A DNA stretch of 64,000 nt. Origin: Candidatus Rifleibacteriota bacterium. GTDB taxonomy: Bacteria > Muiribacteriota > Ozemobacteria > Ozemobacterales > Ozemobacteraceae. The notes beneath the pieces were generated by a model that was not told the origin of the DNA, ran no database searches, and saw nothing but the letters and a program-made list of their open reading frames with translations. The number at the start of each line of letters is the position of its first letter. The stretch's first letter is position 1. The position numbers were made by a program, and so were the translations under genes. The stretch covers positions 79,689 through 143,688 of the forward strand of contig JADFZL010000017.1 of NCBI GenBank assembly GCA_015232575.1. Direction: 5' to 3'. Positions 8,676-17,985 of the stretch are shown here, piece by piece.

Positions 8676-9314
8676 TCAGATTTTTTTGGGACACAATACC
8701 GAAATTTCGCAGGATGTACAATCGGGTTTTCTTGCTGCACATCTTCTTCTTCCGTGCCAGGTCAGCATGTGAGAAAAGAGAATCCACTTATTTTTTGGAA
8801 CGATCTGCATGAGTTCCTGTTCAATTTTTTCTGGGTCAGTCTGTTCTGACAATCCGATTCGGTAAGCAAGTCTTTTGACGTGTGTATCGACAACGATCCC
8901 GGAAGTTATTCCATATCCGCTTCCAAGTATCACGTTTGCGGTCTTGCGTCCTACTCCAGGAAGTAAAACCATTTTATCGATATCCTGCGGTATTTTACCA
9001 TCATGCTTTGCCATTATTTCAGAGGCACATCCAATAATATTCTTTGCTTTGTTCCTGAAGAATCCTGTCGAACGAATTTCGCCACAGAGAGTATCAAAAT
9101 CAGCTTTGGCAAAATCAGCAAGCGTCCTGTATTTTTTGAATAATCCGGGAGTAACCATGTTTACGCGCTCATCAGTACACTGAGCCGATAAAATGGTAGC
9201 AACAAGCAATTTTTCTGGCGAATCGAAAATCAGCTCACAATGAGCATCGGGATAAGTCTTTTCAAGTTCAGCTACGACTTTTTCTGTATATTTTTTCAAA
9301 TCACCGTTCTTCAT
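8676..9314 (-). CDS. nth: Endonuclease III (DNA glycosylase/AP lyase)
   Basis: This base-excision repair enzyme removes oxidised pyrimidines and cleaves at AP sites. The 212-residue protein has the helix-hairpin-helix LLPGVGRKTANVIL carrying the catalytic Lys, then VDTHVKRLAYRIGL with the catalytic Asp. It ends in a [4Fe-4S] motif with spacing C-x6-C-x2-C-x5-C. I start it at ATG 9314 (MKNGDL), after a G-rich ribosome site; an upstream start would add 28 residues that do not resemble the family. It converges with the CYTH gene across a dispersed repeat. Confidence 0.95.
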   Translation of the reverse strand: MKNGDLKKYTEKVVAELEKTYPDAHCELIFDSPEKLLVATILSAQCTDERVNMVTPGLFKKYRTLADFAKADFDTLCGEIRSTGFFRNKAKNIIGCASEIMAKHDGKIPQDIDKMVLLPGVGRKTANVILGSGYGITSGIVVDTHVKRLAYRIGLSEQTDPEKIEQELMQIVPKNKWILFSHMLTWHGRRRCAARKPDCTSCEISVLCPKKI

Positions 9315-9399
9315 ATTTTCCCCCACCCTTTCAAAAAAAAGGATGCTCTCGGAACAAATTATCATCAACCAATCAGGTAGTCTCTCACTCCCAACCATT

Positions 9400-9590
9400 C
9401 AATCGATTAAATCTCTTTTCCTTTAAATCTGCAAAATCAGCAAAAAATCTCAAAATCTTAAATCTCTTTATTCTTTTCTTTTCTTTATAATCTGCGTAAT
9501 CTGCGTAATCTGCGTAATCTGCGGACAAGCTTTTAATCTTTTCTTGAATCTTTTCTTGAATCTTTTTTATCTGCGGACAAGCTTTCAGCC
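9400..9590. repeat. Short tandem repeats between nth and a membrane-protein gene
   Basis: The 279-base gap contains the 9-base unit TGCGTAATC repeated in tandem around 9490-9525, and a block of AATCTTTTCTTG units around 9537-9565. The phrase ATCTGCGGACAAGCTTT occurs on both sides. Minus-strand translation gives a DYADYADY peptide that is a typical spurious product of this kind of repeat. No gene is supported here. Confidence 0.7.
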
Positions 9591-9593
9591 CTT

Positions 9594-9956
9594 TTATTTG
9601 TATCCCATAAGGTTTAATATAATTGGCAGTACCAATGCCCATACTGCAGGCAGAAAAACAGCAAATTTCCATTGATCTGAACGGCTGACTTTTACCTGTG
9701 CTGAAATAGTAAAATGATATGCAAGAAAAGCCAGTATTCCTGAAAAGATTGTTCCTGCGAGATCCCAGGATTTTCCGTAACTGCACCACATCATGAACGT
9801 GTTAAGCGTTGCTCCGGTAAGGAAAACCAGAGAAAGAGTAGAAATCCAGCCAAGAGTAAAATTTCCCCAGTCATCGTTTCTCGCCGAATCTGATGAAATT
9901 TCTTCAATGTCATTTGTTTCAGCGGTTTCAATTGTGTTTTCGTTTAGTTGTGTCAT
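9594..9956 (-). CDS. Small membrane protein, unknown
   Basis: The protein has 120 residues from ATG 9956 (MTQLNENT). An acidic soluble N-terminus of about 35 residues precedes three hydrophobic helices (about 42-60, 70-90 and 100-118). No catalytic motif is visible. The region of codon-like composition starts at MTQLNE, and upstream in-frame codons are less convincing. It lies downstream of a secreted-protein gene on the same strand, separated by an imperfect hairpin. I do not recognise the family. Confidence 0.6.
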   Translation of the reverse strand: MTQLNENTIETAETNDIEEISSDSARNDDWGNFTLGWISTLSLVFLTGATLNTFMMWCSYGKSWDLAGTIFSGILAFLAYHFTISAQVKVSRSDQWKFAVFLPAVWALVLPIILNLMGYK

Positions 9957-9980
9957 TATTTTTTTCCCAGTGTACAAATA

Positions 9981-10024
9981 TTCCCGAGGCGATTTTACCA
10001 CATGAGATAAAATTGCCTCAGGAA
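9981..10024 (-). terminator. Hairpin downstream of the secreted helical protein gene
   Basis: An imperfect 17-base stem pairs TTCCTGAGGCAATTTTA with its near complement across a 10-base loop. It is followed on the minus strand by a short T-containing tract. It begins about ten bases after the stop of the gene ending at 10035. Confidence 0.55.
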
Positions 10025-10034
10025 TTATTATTTA

Positions 10035-10568
10035 TTAAGGCAATGCAATTATTTGCGGTGCTATTGTTTCAAGAGTCTTCACCTGATTCAACAGGTTTGT
10101 TCGTAATGATTTGAGTGCTTCCTGATTTTTTGCGGAATCTTTACCATCTTCGAGAGCCATAATAATAGCTTCAGCAAGCTCGAAAAACTTTTCAAGTGAA
10201 TCAAGAATACCATCGGAAGACTTCATAAAATTTCCTACCTGAGGATTTTCGCCCTTCTCCATTGCAAAGCCCTTCAGATCATCGATTGCTGTAGAAAAAT
10301 CAGAGGTTGCCTTTTCAAGCTTCTTCTCCTGTGCAGTGCTGTCAGCATCAGCTTTACATGTTGCAAAAATTTCTCCGGAGAGATCAAATATTTCACAAAC
10401 CTGAGCTGAAAGTTTTGCCACTTTGTCTTTAAAAGCAGCTGCCGAAACAGGCGGTGTCTCTTCCAGAATGCCAACAGCTGCAGATGCTGTAGCAGAAGCA
10501 GTTTGAGCAAACAAATTACCTGCAAATACAACAATCGAAATCAATAAAAGGGATACAACTTTTTTCAT
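10035..10568 (-). CDS. Secreted helical protein, unknown
   Basis: ATG 10568 is preceded by GGAGG at good spacing; an in-frame start four codons earlier is less likely. The 177-residue product has a clear signal peptide (MKKVVSLLLISIVVFAGNLFAQ) and is otherwise mostly helical and charged, with periodic Leu/Phe as in a four-helix bundle (KDKVAKLSAQVCEIFDLSG, LDSLEKFFELAEAIIM). Two cysteines may pair. The fold resembles periplasmic cytochrome-like bundles but has no CxxCH haem motif. Function unknown. Confidence 0.7.
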   Translation of the reverse strand: MKKVVSLLLISIVVFAGNLFAQTASATASAAVGILEETPPVSAAAFKDKVAKLSAQVCEIFDLSGEIFATCKADADSTAQEKKLEKATSDFSTAIDDLKGFAMEKGENPQVGNFMKSSDGILDSLEKFFELAEAIIMALEDGKDSAKNQEALKSLRTNLLNQVKTLETIAPQIIALP

Positions 10569-11035
10569 AAATGCCTCCATAAATTTGATGCCAGCCGACC
10601 AAACAAGTTGTGGTCTCCAATACTAACACTGCGCCCGCCGTATAATTACAATGTTGAACACATGTATTCACAAATAAGCGAACGTAACTACGAGCACCGT
10701 CAATGCAAATATAACTAGCGAACGCCCAATTAGAAAGCCTTTCGGCGTTGAACCATGTTCTAACCCGCATAAAGAATTTATAATTCCGAAATTCTGGACA
10801 GAACCACTAAGCTATCTTTTAATTCTAATCATTTTTAGCTTTTTTCGCAACTGAAGTTTTGTATTTATTTAATTGAAAATTAAGTATCTTTTGGAATATA
10901 AATTGCATATAATATTTGTGAGGGAATATAATATAGACAGATTGTTATAATTATGTTCAGTATTGTTTTAAACAGAAAGAATTTTGAAATTAGCGAGATG
11001 TTTGAAATTATATTTTGCCTTCAGGAGGGTTTATT
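10569..11035. other. Divergent intergenic region (467 bp)
   Basis: This gap lies between the divergent secreted-protein gene and the large Tad-like gene, so it should hold promoters for both. TTGAAA at 10873-10878 and TATAAA at 10897-10902, 18 bases apart, form a candidate promoter for the plus-strand gene, followed by a 130-base leader. No ORF with a ribosome site was found. Confidence 0.45.
10873..10902 (+). promoter_or_regulatory. Candidate sigma70-type promoter for the Tad-like gene
   Basis: TTGAAA (10873-10878), an 18-base spacer and TATAAA (10897-10902) lie about 134 bases upstream of the start codon at 11036. The match is to the general consensus only. Confidence 0.4.
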
Positions 11036-14000
11036 ATGAGAACAAGTGATCCTCAGAAAAAAAAGTCAGGCAGCGTTATAATGGTTGCCCTGGCAATGGT
11101 TTTTGTTGTTGGATTACTTTCTTTAGTAGTTGATGTTGGCTTCATGTACAGTGAGAAGAAAAAAATTGAAACTGCCGCAAGTGCAGGTTTCAGAGCTGGA
11201 TACGATTACATGATGGAACTGAGGTCAACGGGCTATGAAATTGATGACGCAGCCAAAGAACAGATTAAGCAACGCGCCATCGAAGTTGCAGCGGAAAACC
11301 TGTCTCTTGATTCTGCTTCTGCAGCAGAAATTCTAAAAGTAGATTTTTTTGATGAAAGAGACAGTGGTCCGAGAGGCATAAAACTCACCGGAAGTTCAAC
11401 AAAGGGTTTATTTTTTGCAAATATTTTTGATTTCAATGAATTTACTGTTTCTGGAACCAGAGATAATGACCTCAGTGGCGGCGGCGGAACCGGATCTGCT
11501 CCTTGGTTCAACTCTTGCCCAATGGGAATACCCAACGGAGTTATTGAGGACCTTACCCAGAAGGTCTATCGATATACTCCATTTCCTGCTGATCAAGATC
11601 CTCATCTTGTAGATCGCGAAGCTCCGAATAATCCCAACAGCCCCGATTATGATCCAGCAAACCCCGATTTCGATGAAAACCATGGCGGCGACGATGAAAG
11701 TGCCGACTACGAAGGCTTTGTTCCCGGCGTTGAATACATCTTAAAACTTGGTAACGGCGGCGGAAGTGAAGCTCCCATAACCGCAGTTCCAACAAAGATT
11801 CTTATACCGATGGTCGATAACGGAGCAGGAGTCAGCAAAGATTCCATGGGACAAAGCACTGAAGATGCCTTCATAAAAGCATACGGTGTTGCCTACTGGT
11901 GTCTCAGAATTAATGCGAGCGATACGGATTGTCACCTGCCAGTCGAATGGCTTCTCGGATACAAGGGCGGCGCATTCCTCCTTCCATGGGGAAGTTCAAC
12001 TGCATCTCTTGCAGATCAGGATGACAAGGGGAAAGTCCTTGCCACCAGGCTGAAAGACCGCGGAATCAAATTCAAAATAATTGTACAGGGATCTGGCACA
12101 AACCTCACCAACCGCGTAGCGTCAATTACCGCAAAAATGGCTGCCGCCCCCGCAATAACTGCAACATATCACGAAATAGTCCAGGATGACACCGCTCTGC
12201 AAGACATTTACGATGCCGTTGGAGAACACGTTCTGACGCTTGACGGTGAAACCGGCGATCGTTTCAAAATTGGCGTTTATTCGTCGCAATCTGATGCTGA
12301 CGCAGTTGCACAACTGCTCAAATTAGCTGAAATTCCCTATGGAAACTATAATCCAGCAAGAACCACGACCTATGATGGAGATGACTGCGATTTCCTGTAT
12401 GACTCAGAGATTATCAATGGTGGATTGACTTCTTACAAATGGCTCCACATGCATCATGAAGACTTTACAGGTTTCACAGGCGGCTGCAGTAATGTATGGC
12501 AGACATGCTACAATTACAACGAGGCAGAAAAAGCCACTGCCGGAGAGTTTGTCAAAACAAACACTTCGGACAGCCAATTGTGCCCCCACTGTACATCTTT
12601 TTACCTCCTCAACCCCGCCGGTTGGGGAACCTCTGGTTCCGATAGCAGATATAAAGATTACATCCTTGACACAAGCAATAACAAGATCTACAAGACCAGT
12701 GTTGTTGCAGGCAATTTACTTGCAACAGTTGCCACTCAGGCAATTCTTGTAAACCGTCCATTTGAGTCCTCTGGAAATATCGGTTACGCAGTTTCTCCAG
12801 GAACAGCTGCGACATTTAATCTCGCTACTTGTGGCAGAACTTCCACTGGTGGTTGGTATCACTACTGGAACAGAGGCGCTTCTTCAACAGCCTATCCTCT
12901 TCAGCAGCCTGCAATTTCAATTGGAGCCTGGCAATTAAATATTCCATTTTACTGTTATTTCCAAATAGAGAAAAACCAACCCAGCAATGGAAAAGTCAGA
13001 ATAAGGGTCAGGGATATAGAACCTGGAATATGGCCAGCAACCCAATATAACCGTTTCTGCGATAACTACGGGTTAAGATGCGCGGAACGTCAGGTAGGAA
13101 GTTCTACATGGTATGGACTTGAAGTTAACGGCATACAAGGGACTGGAACTCCTTATTTAAACTTCTTTTCAACACATCCAGGAGGAGTAGTAGCTCAGCA
13201 GTCGCCTAAAATATGCAGATACAATGATGGTGAACGTCCTCAGTGTCAATCTTTCAAGTCAAGTTGGCTTAACGCCACAACCCTGGGCTTCAGCGACGAT
13301 ATTCCAGCATCATTTACAGATTACATTTCATTTGCTTCCACTAGAAAACTTTATGCAAGCGGTTCAAGAGTAATTCAATCAACGAACCCGACTGTTGTTT
13401 TGCCTGATGAAAATGATTTCATCAAATATCCCAACAGAGTTCAAAAGATGAAGTATAAAGTCGTCAGATTAATCAGAGACCACATTGACAAAGGTGGATT
13501 TCTATATTCACAGTGTTTTGCCCCGGAAACCCTTGATATGGCCCTCTGGCATGCCCGAATTTACGAAAGGTCAGTCTCAAACCCTGATCCGATGATACGA
13601 ATCACCGGAATTAATCCTCCAGTTGGTGGTGATTACGATGAATGCATCGCGTTCCAGAATTTTCACAACAAGTGTTTTTTCAATGCACAATTAGGCAGCC
13701 AATATTATTCAAGTGTTAACACGCTGGTTGGGAATGGTGAAGATTTTTCTCTTGAGGATGTCTATGATCCGCGATGTCAGACCCACGGAAGTACTGACCC
13801 ATCTGGCGGCTCAGGTCACACAGCAAGTTTTTATATTGATAAGCTTGCGACAAACACAACGAATCTCGGAACAATGAACAGCGACGACACTATATCTGCA
13901 TATTGTAAAGGTCAGGTTGCCAGTCACGGTTCTTTCACATTCATGGGTGGCCATTTCCACGAAAATATTCAAACCAAACGTCTGGTTCTGAATAATGTTC

Positions 14001-14716
14001 TGCTTGGCGCAATTTCACGAAAAACTGCTGAAGGAGAAGTCGGACAGAGCGAAGGCACGCTCATTGGAAGAAGTAAAAGCAATTACGGCTGTCTCGACAC
14101 TGACAACACCAGTGGTGGTGGTGCCAACGACTATCGCGACCGACTCTCGGGCGATTTGAATGATGCGGAACTGGATGTGAATTACCGCATTACTACTGAA
14201 TCAGGCAACATGGTCGGACCATCAGATCAGGGAGTTGCTTCACGAACATGGCATGACCTTTCATGTGCAGATCCGACCTGTATTCATAAACACTGTCTTA
14301 CATGCGACAGCGACGCTTGTATACATACAAAAGACAATACTCTGTGCCCTGTTTATAATTCATCTGTCGGAACCTTCACTCCAACAAACCCACGTGCAAG
14401 GGTTATTGTTCCAATAACAGACGTGCCGCCATCATGTGCCGGTGACTCTCAGAATTCTGAAGCTGTTACCATCTATGATCTTCAGGGAAACGATCATCCA
14501 AACGGCGCTTATCTCCCGGAAGAATACAATTTCCAGAAATCACCCAGAATAATTGGCTTCGGCGAATTCGAAATATTGCCACCCTGCTGCTTCACACGAA
14601 TTTATAATGACGGCAGAAAAGGTTATAAAAGCTTCCTCGGGCCGGCACAATCTGGACAAATCAGAGGTTTCTTCGTAAAGTACATCATAAAACCCAATCC
14701 TGCAACATTAAGGTAA
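11036..14716 (+). CDS. TadE/TadG-like anchored giant protein with an AsnB-like domain
   Basis: ATG 11036 follows AGGAGGG (11023-11029). The 1226-residue protein begins with a short basic segment and a membrane helix (SVIMVALAMVFVVGLLSLVVD), then EKKKIETAASAGFRAG, the pattern of TadE/TadG pilus-assembly proteins. From about residue 250 it contains ILIPM, IKAYGVAYWCL, VEWLLGYKGGAFLLP, LAEIPYG, YKWLHMHHEDFTGF and, after an insert of about 300 residues, RLIRDHIDKGGFLYSQCFA. From memory these match secreted Bacteroidetes proteins annotated (doubtfully) asparagine synthetase B. The insert and the C-terminal half are Cys-rich, with a dense Cys/His patch at about 1075-1105. It stands alone, without visible Tad secretion genes. 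The role is probably an envelope-exposed protein; the AsnB relation rests on recalled motifs. Confidence 0.7.
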   Translation: MRTSDPQKKKSGSVIMVALAMVFVVGLLSLVVDVGFMYSEKKKIETAASAGFRAGYDYMMELRSTGYEIDDAAKEQIKQRAIEVAAENLSLDSASAAEILKVDFFDERDSGPRGIKLTGSSTKGLFFANIFDFNEFTVSGTRDNDLSGGGGTGSAPWFNSCPMGIPNGVIEDLTQKVYRYTPFPADQDPHLVDREAPNNPNSPDYDPANPDFDENHGGDDESADYEGFVPGVEYILKLGNGGGSEAPITAVPTKILIPMVDNGAGVSKDSMGQSTEDAFIKAYGVAYWCLRINASDTDCHLPVEWLLGYKGGAFLLPWGSSTASLADQDDKGKVLATRLKDRGIKFKIIVQGSGTNLTNRVASITAKMAAAPAITATYHEIVQDDTALQDIYDAVGEHVLTLDGETGDRFKIGVYSSQSDADAVAQLLKLAEIPYGNYNPARTTTYDGDDCDFLYDSEIINGGLTSYKWLHMHHEDFTGFTGGCSNVWQTCYNYNEAEKATAGEFVKTNTSDSQLCPHCTSFYLLNPAGWGTSGSDSRYKDYILDTSNNKIYKTSVVAGNLLATVATQAILVNRPFESSGNIGYAVSPGTAATFNLATCGRTSTGGWYHYWNRGASSTAYPLQQPAISIGAWQLNIPFYCYFQIEKNQPSNGKVRIRVRDIEPGIWPATQYNRFCDNYGLRCAERQVGSSTWYGLEVNGIQGTGTPYLNFFSTHPGGVVAQQSPKICRYNDGERPQCQSFKSSWLNATTLGFSDDIPASFTDYISFASTRKLYASGSRVIQSTNPTVVLPDENDFIKYPNRVQKMKYKVVRLIRDHIDKGGFLYSQCFAPETLDMALWHARIYERSVSNPDPMIRITGINPPVGGDYDECIAFQNFHNKCFFNAQLGSQYYSSVNTLVGNGEDFSLEDVYDPRCQTHGSTDPSGGSGHTASFYIDKLATNTTNLGTMNSDDTISAYCKGQVASHGSFTFMGGHFHENIQTKRLVLNNVLLGAISRKTAEGEVGQSEGTLIGRSKSNYGCLDTDNTSGGGANDYRDRLSGDLNDAELDVNYRITTESGNMVGPSDQGVASRTWHDLSCADPTCIHKHCLTCDSDACIHTKDNTLCPVYNSSVGTFTPTNPRARVIVPITDVPPSCAGDSQNSEAVTIYDLQGNDHPNGAYLPEEYNFQKSPRIIGFGEFEILPPCCFTRIYNDGRKGYKSFLGPAQSGQIRGFFVKYIIKPNPATLR

Positions 14717-14730
14717 ATTCTTCTGAATCG

Positions 14731-14776
14731 AAAAGCGGCATCCAGCCAATTAATAATCTGGATGCCGCTTTTCTTT
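14731..14776 (+). terminator. Rho-independent terminator after the Tad-like gene
   Basis: A near-perfect 15-base stem (AAAAGCGGCATCCAG and CTGGATGCCGCTTTT) with a 12-base loop is followed by TCTTTTGCTTTT. It starts 14 bases after the stop codon. Confidence 0.85.
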
Positions 14777-14845
14777 TGCTTTTCAATAAATTGTGATTTA
14801 TACAAAAACCGATTCGCACCAATTTTGCCGTTTGTTTTTGTTTTT

Positions 14846-14874
14846 GTAGAGACAAGGCAATGCCTTGTCTCTAC
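14846..14874. repeat. Perfect palindrome GTAGAGACAAGGCA/TGCCTTGTCTCTAC
   Basis: Two 14-base arms are separated by a single A. It begins the long gap between the Tad-like gene and the helicase. Palindromes that open with GTAGAGAC or GTAGGGGC and end in the complement are dispersed in many environmental bacterial genomes; this looks like a member of that general type. Confidence 0.7.
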
Positions 14875-14883
14875 GGCGAATAC

Positions 14884-15000
14884 GAAATGGCATTATGAAA
14901 TGGCAATGCCAAATGGCGATATGAAACGACGATGTGAAATGGCGATGCGGAACGGCGATGCGACAAATAAATGGGAAACGGCGAATACGAAAACAGATGT
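14884..15000. repeat. 13-bp degenerate tandem repeat, nine units
   Basis: Nine consecutive 13-base units resemble GAAATGGCGATGC: units start at 14884, 14897, 14910, 14923, 14936, 14949, 14962, 14975 and 14988, the last three being diverged. It directly follows the palindrome at 14846. No ORF is supported. The rest of the gap (15001-15472) has a candidate -10 box TATAAT at 15292-15297 and a small hairpin (TTCCAACGT with ACGCTGGAA) near 15303-15325, which would lie in the helicase leader. Confidence 0.7.
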
Positions 15001-15472
15001 GTATTCATAAATATTCCGCCATTGTATTATTATTCCGTTTATCGGAAATAATAATTCAATGAATATAATTGGAAATGACAACAAATGTACCTAAACAAAC
15101 AAATGAAAAATGATTCTGAATTTCCTATATTTCTGATAATTGTATTTTGTAATGTATGAACCAGAAAGAAAATGAACCCTATTCGTGGAACAAATGATTA
15201 TAAAACATGCACTGAGTCGAGTTGAAGCAATCGTTGAAAAAGATAAAGTTAATTTGAATAAATATAAGGTGCATTAAGATGCAAAATGTGTTATAATTCT
15301 TGTTCCAACGTATCAGACGCTGGAATACCCGCCGAAAGTTCGCCGTAGTCAATTTGCACTCGATATGGTTCAGTGCTTTAATTTTTACTCAGATCCGATT
15401 ATGTTTTGCATTTCCGCTTGCTGAGGACCCGGTTTTTTCGGCTTTTCAGACAAGGAAGGAAATCCGCATTAT

Positions 15473-17803
15473 ATGAATCCCAACGAAAACACCACCACTA
15501 CTACTTTTGAACATTTTGATCTCCCGGACACATTGAAAATGGCTCTGGCAGAATCAGGTTACGAAATCCCGACTCCAATTCAGGAAAAGATGATTCCAGT
15601 TGTTCTAACTGGAAAAGATGTTCTTGGACAAGCACAGACAGGAACCGGCAAAACTGCTGCTTTTGCTTTGCCCCTGCTTTCCAAAATAGACCTTGAAAGA
15701 AAAGAACCTCAAATTCTTGTATTAACACCAACCCGCGAACTTGCTATTCAGGTTTCTGAAGCTTTTAAAAAATACGGGGCACATCTTCCCGGCTTAAATG
15801 TTCTGGCTGTTTACGGTGGACAGGACTATTCCATACAACTTCGCGGATTAAAACGCGGAGCACATGTAGTCGTAGGCACACCGGGCAGAGTCATGGATCA
15901 CATTGATCGCACTACTCTCAATCTGGAAAAACTTTCAGCCCTGGTTCTTGATGAAGCAGACGAAATGCTGAAAATGGGATTCAAGGAAGATGTGGAATTT
16001 GTACTTGAACATACTCCAGATGACAGGCAGATTGCGCTTTTTTCCGCAACTCTTCCGGCTCCAATTAGAGCCATTGCCAAAAAATATTTGAAAGACCCCG
16101 TAGAGATAATCATTAAAAACAAAACTTCGACTGTAGAACTCACAAGACAGCGCTATTGGATGGTAAGCCGCCTCAACAAACTTGACGCGCTTTCCCGCAT
16201 ACTCGAAGTTGAAACGTATGATGCTGTCCTTATTTTTGTAAGAACTAAAGCTGCCACACTTGAAGTCAGCGAACAGCTTGAAGGACGCGGATTTGCCGTA
16301 GCCGCTCTTAATGGCGACATTCAGCAGAAACAACGTGAAAAAACTATTGAACAACTTAAATCCGGAAAACTGAACATTGTTATTGCAACTGACGTTGCCG
16401 CACGCGGCCTTGATGTAGAGCGCATAAGTCATGTTATCAACTACGATATTCCTAATGATCCTGAGGTCTATATTCATCGGATTGGCAGAACGGGCAGAGC
16501 TGGCAGAAGCGGTGAAGCCATTCTCTTCGCTTCCAATCGTGAACTACGCGCGCTGCAAATAATTGAACGGGTAACCCGCCAGAAAATTGAGCAGATGGAA
16601 GTTCCAACAATAGACGAAATAAATTCAGTAAGAATAATGAGATTTAAAAAGCGTATTTCAGATACTCTTGCACGTGAAGAATGGAAAGCTTTTCGCGACA
16701 TTATGGAAAACTTCATAGCAGAAACTGAAGCCGCTCCTCTCGACGTAGCTTCGGCTCTGGCTGTAATGTTCCATGGAGATCGACCGTTTTTTCTTACCAA
16801 GTCAGTAGATAAATTTGAGAATTCCCGTGAAAAAGCCGACTTTTCAGACCGCCCGAGAGGACGCAGATCAACAAAATCAGACGATTTTGGGCGAAATTCA
16901 AGTTTTTCATCAGACTCAGACAGCAATAATCGAGGCTGGGAAAAGAAACGCGAACGAAGCAGACCCGAAGGAGAAGTTGCAAGACCTCGCCGAAAACGCA
17001 ATGAAAACGGCCAGGAAGAAGGAAAAATCACTTATCAGATTGAAGTGGGTCACTTTCACGGTGTTCATCCCGGACAAATAATGGGAGCCATCGCCGGTGA
17101 AACCGGAATTCAAGGACAATCAATCGGCAGAATAACGATTTACGAAGATTTCAGCACCGTAGATCTCCCCGATACAATGACAGAGACCATGTTGAATAAA
17201 CTTCAGCGTGTAAAAATTGTTGGCAGACCACTTATGCTTGAAAAGCATGATCCAACCCGAACCGGAGAAACATCCCGTGAAAAAATCCGGGAATCAGCCC
17301 GCGAAAAACCAAGAGAATCATTTCGCGACAGAAAAGCAGAAACAACACGCAGAAGAACAGCGGAAACACCAACTGATAGAACTGCAGACGACATCAGGGA
17401 AACATCACACGAAAGATCCGGAGAAGCACCCCGCAGAAGAACACATGAAACATCACGCGAAAAACCAAGAGAAACTTCTCACGATAGAACACGCGACACC
17501 TCACGCGAAAGACCGAGAGAAACTTCTCACGATAGAACACGGGACACCTCACGCGAAAAACCAAGAGAAACTTCTCACGATAGAACACGTGACACCTCAC
17601 GCGAAAGACCGAGAGAAACTTCTCACGATAGAACACGCGACACCTCACGCGAAAGACCGAGAGAAACTTCTCGTAATAGAGCTGGAGAAACTTCACCTGC
17701 AAGATCAAGGGGAGCATCACACGGAAAAGAGAGCGAAATGTCTGGCGATAGGAAGCGTTCAACTGAACGGAAACAGTCATCCGAAACCCGCTTCAGACGA
17801 TAA
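15473..17803 (+). CDS. deaD: DEAD-box RNA helicase (DeaD/CsdA-like) with Arg-rich repeat tail
   Basis: This ATP-dependent RNA helicase belongs to the group acting in ribosome assembly and cold adaptation. Visible motifs are the Q motif (FEHFDLP...PTPIQ), AQTGTGKT, PTRELAIQ, TPGRVMDH, DEAD, SAT, ATDVAARGLD and HRIGRTGRAG. A DbpA/CsdA-type RNA-binding domain lies at about residues 515-590. The last 190 residues are a very basic, low-complexity tail dominated by a 16-residue unit, ETSHDRTRDTSRERPR, in four near-perfect copies. Total length is 776, long for the family because of this tail. The ribosome site is AAGGAAGG. The tail is probably disordered and RNA-binding. Confidence 0.93.
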   Translation: MNPNENTTTTTFEHFDLPDTLKMALAESGYEIPTPIQEKMIPVVLTGKDVLGQAQTGTGKTAAFALPLLSKIDLERKEPQILVLTPTRELAIQVSEAFKKYGAHLPGLNVLAVYGGQDYSIQLRGLKRGAHVVVGTPGRVMDHIDRTTLNLEKLSALVLDEADEMLKMGFKEDVEFVLEHTPDDRQIALFSATLPAPIRAIAKKYLKDPVEIIIKNKTSTVELTRQRYWMVSRLNKLDALSRILEVETYDAVLIFVRTKAATLEVSEQLEGRGFAVAALNGDIQQKQREKTIEQLKSGKLNIVIATDVAARGLDVERISHVINYDIPNDPEVYIHRIGRTGRAGRSGEAILFASNRELRALQIIERVTRQKIEQMEVPTIDEINSVRIMRFKKRISDTLAREEWKAFRDIMENFIAETEAAPLDVASALAVMFHGDRPFFLTKSVDKFENSREKADFSDRPRGRRSTKSDDFGRNSSFSSDSDSNNRGWEKKRERSRPEGEVARPRRKRNENGQEEGKITYQIEVGHFHGVHPGQIMGAIAGETGIQGQSIGRITIYEDFSTVDLPDTMTETMLNKLQRVKIVGRPLMLEKHDPTRTGETSREKIRESAREKPRESFRDRKAETTRRRTAETPTDRTADDIRETSHERSGEAPRRRTHETSREKPRETSHDRTRDTSRERPRETSHDRTRDTSREKPRETSHDRTRDTSRERPRETSHDRTRDTSRERPRETSRNRAGETSPARSRGASHGKESEMSGDRKRSTERKQSSETRFRR
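17471..17662 (+). repeat. 48-bp coding tandem repeat in the helicase tail
   Basis: Four near-identical 48-base units begin at 17471, 17519, 17567 and 17615 and encode the 16-residue Arg/Asp/Ser repeat. Partial and diverged units flank them. The unit is a multiple of three, so copy-number change would alter tail length without shifting frame. Confidence 0.9.
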
Positions 17804-17882
17804 AAGCGCTCTATCTAAAATATAATTTCTCAACGAATTGATCGTTAATAAGCAATGCACTAATTGACACCCCGTAAATCTG

Positions 17883-17915
17883 ATCGGAACTGCGTTAAGC
17901 AGTTCCGATTTTTTT
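17883..17915 (+). terminator. Rho-independent terminator after the helicase gene
   Basis: A perfect 11-base stem (ATCGGAACTGC and GCAGTTCCGAT) around the loop GTTAA is followed by a run of seven T. Confidence 0.92.
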
Positions 17916-17985
17916 CAGCAAACATATTATTTTTATGCTATTATTACGGGTTCTATTAATTTCATATCTTATCCGGAGAGTAATC

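Noticed and set aside
9385..9789. Minus-strand frame with a DYADYADY peptide
   Set aside because: It is read through short non-coding tandem repeats and partly overlaps the better-supported membrane-protein gene in another frame.
17217..17825. A 202-codon His/Lys/Glu-rich frame inside the helicase gene
   Set aside because: It is a frame-shifted reading of the helicase tail repeats and has no independent start signal.
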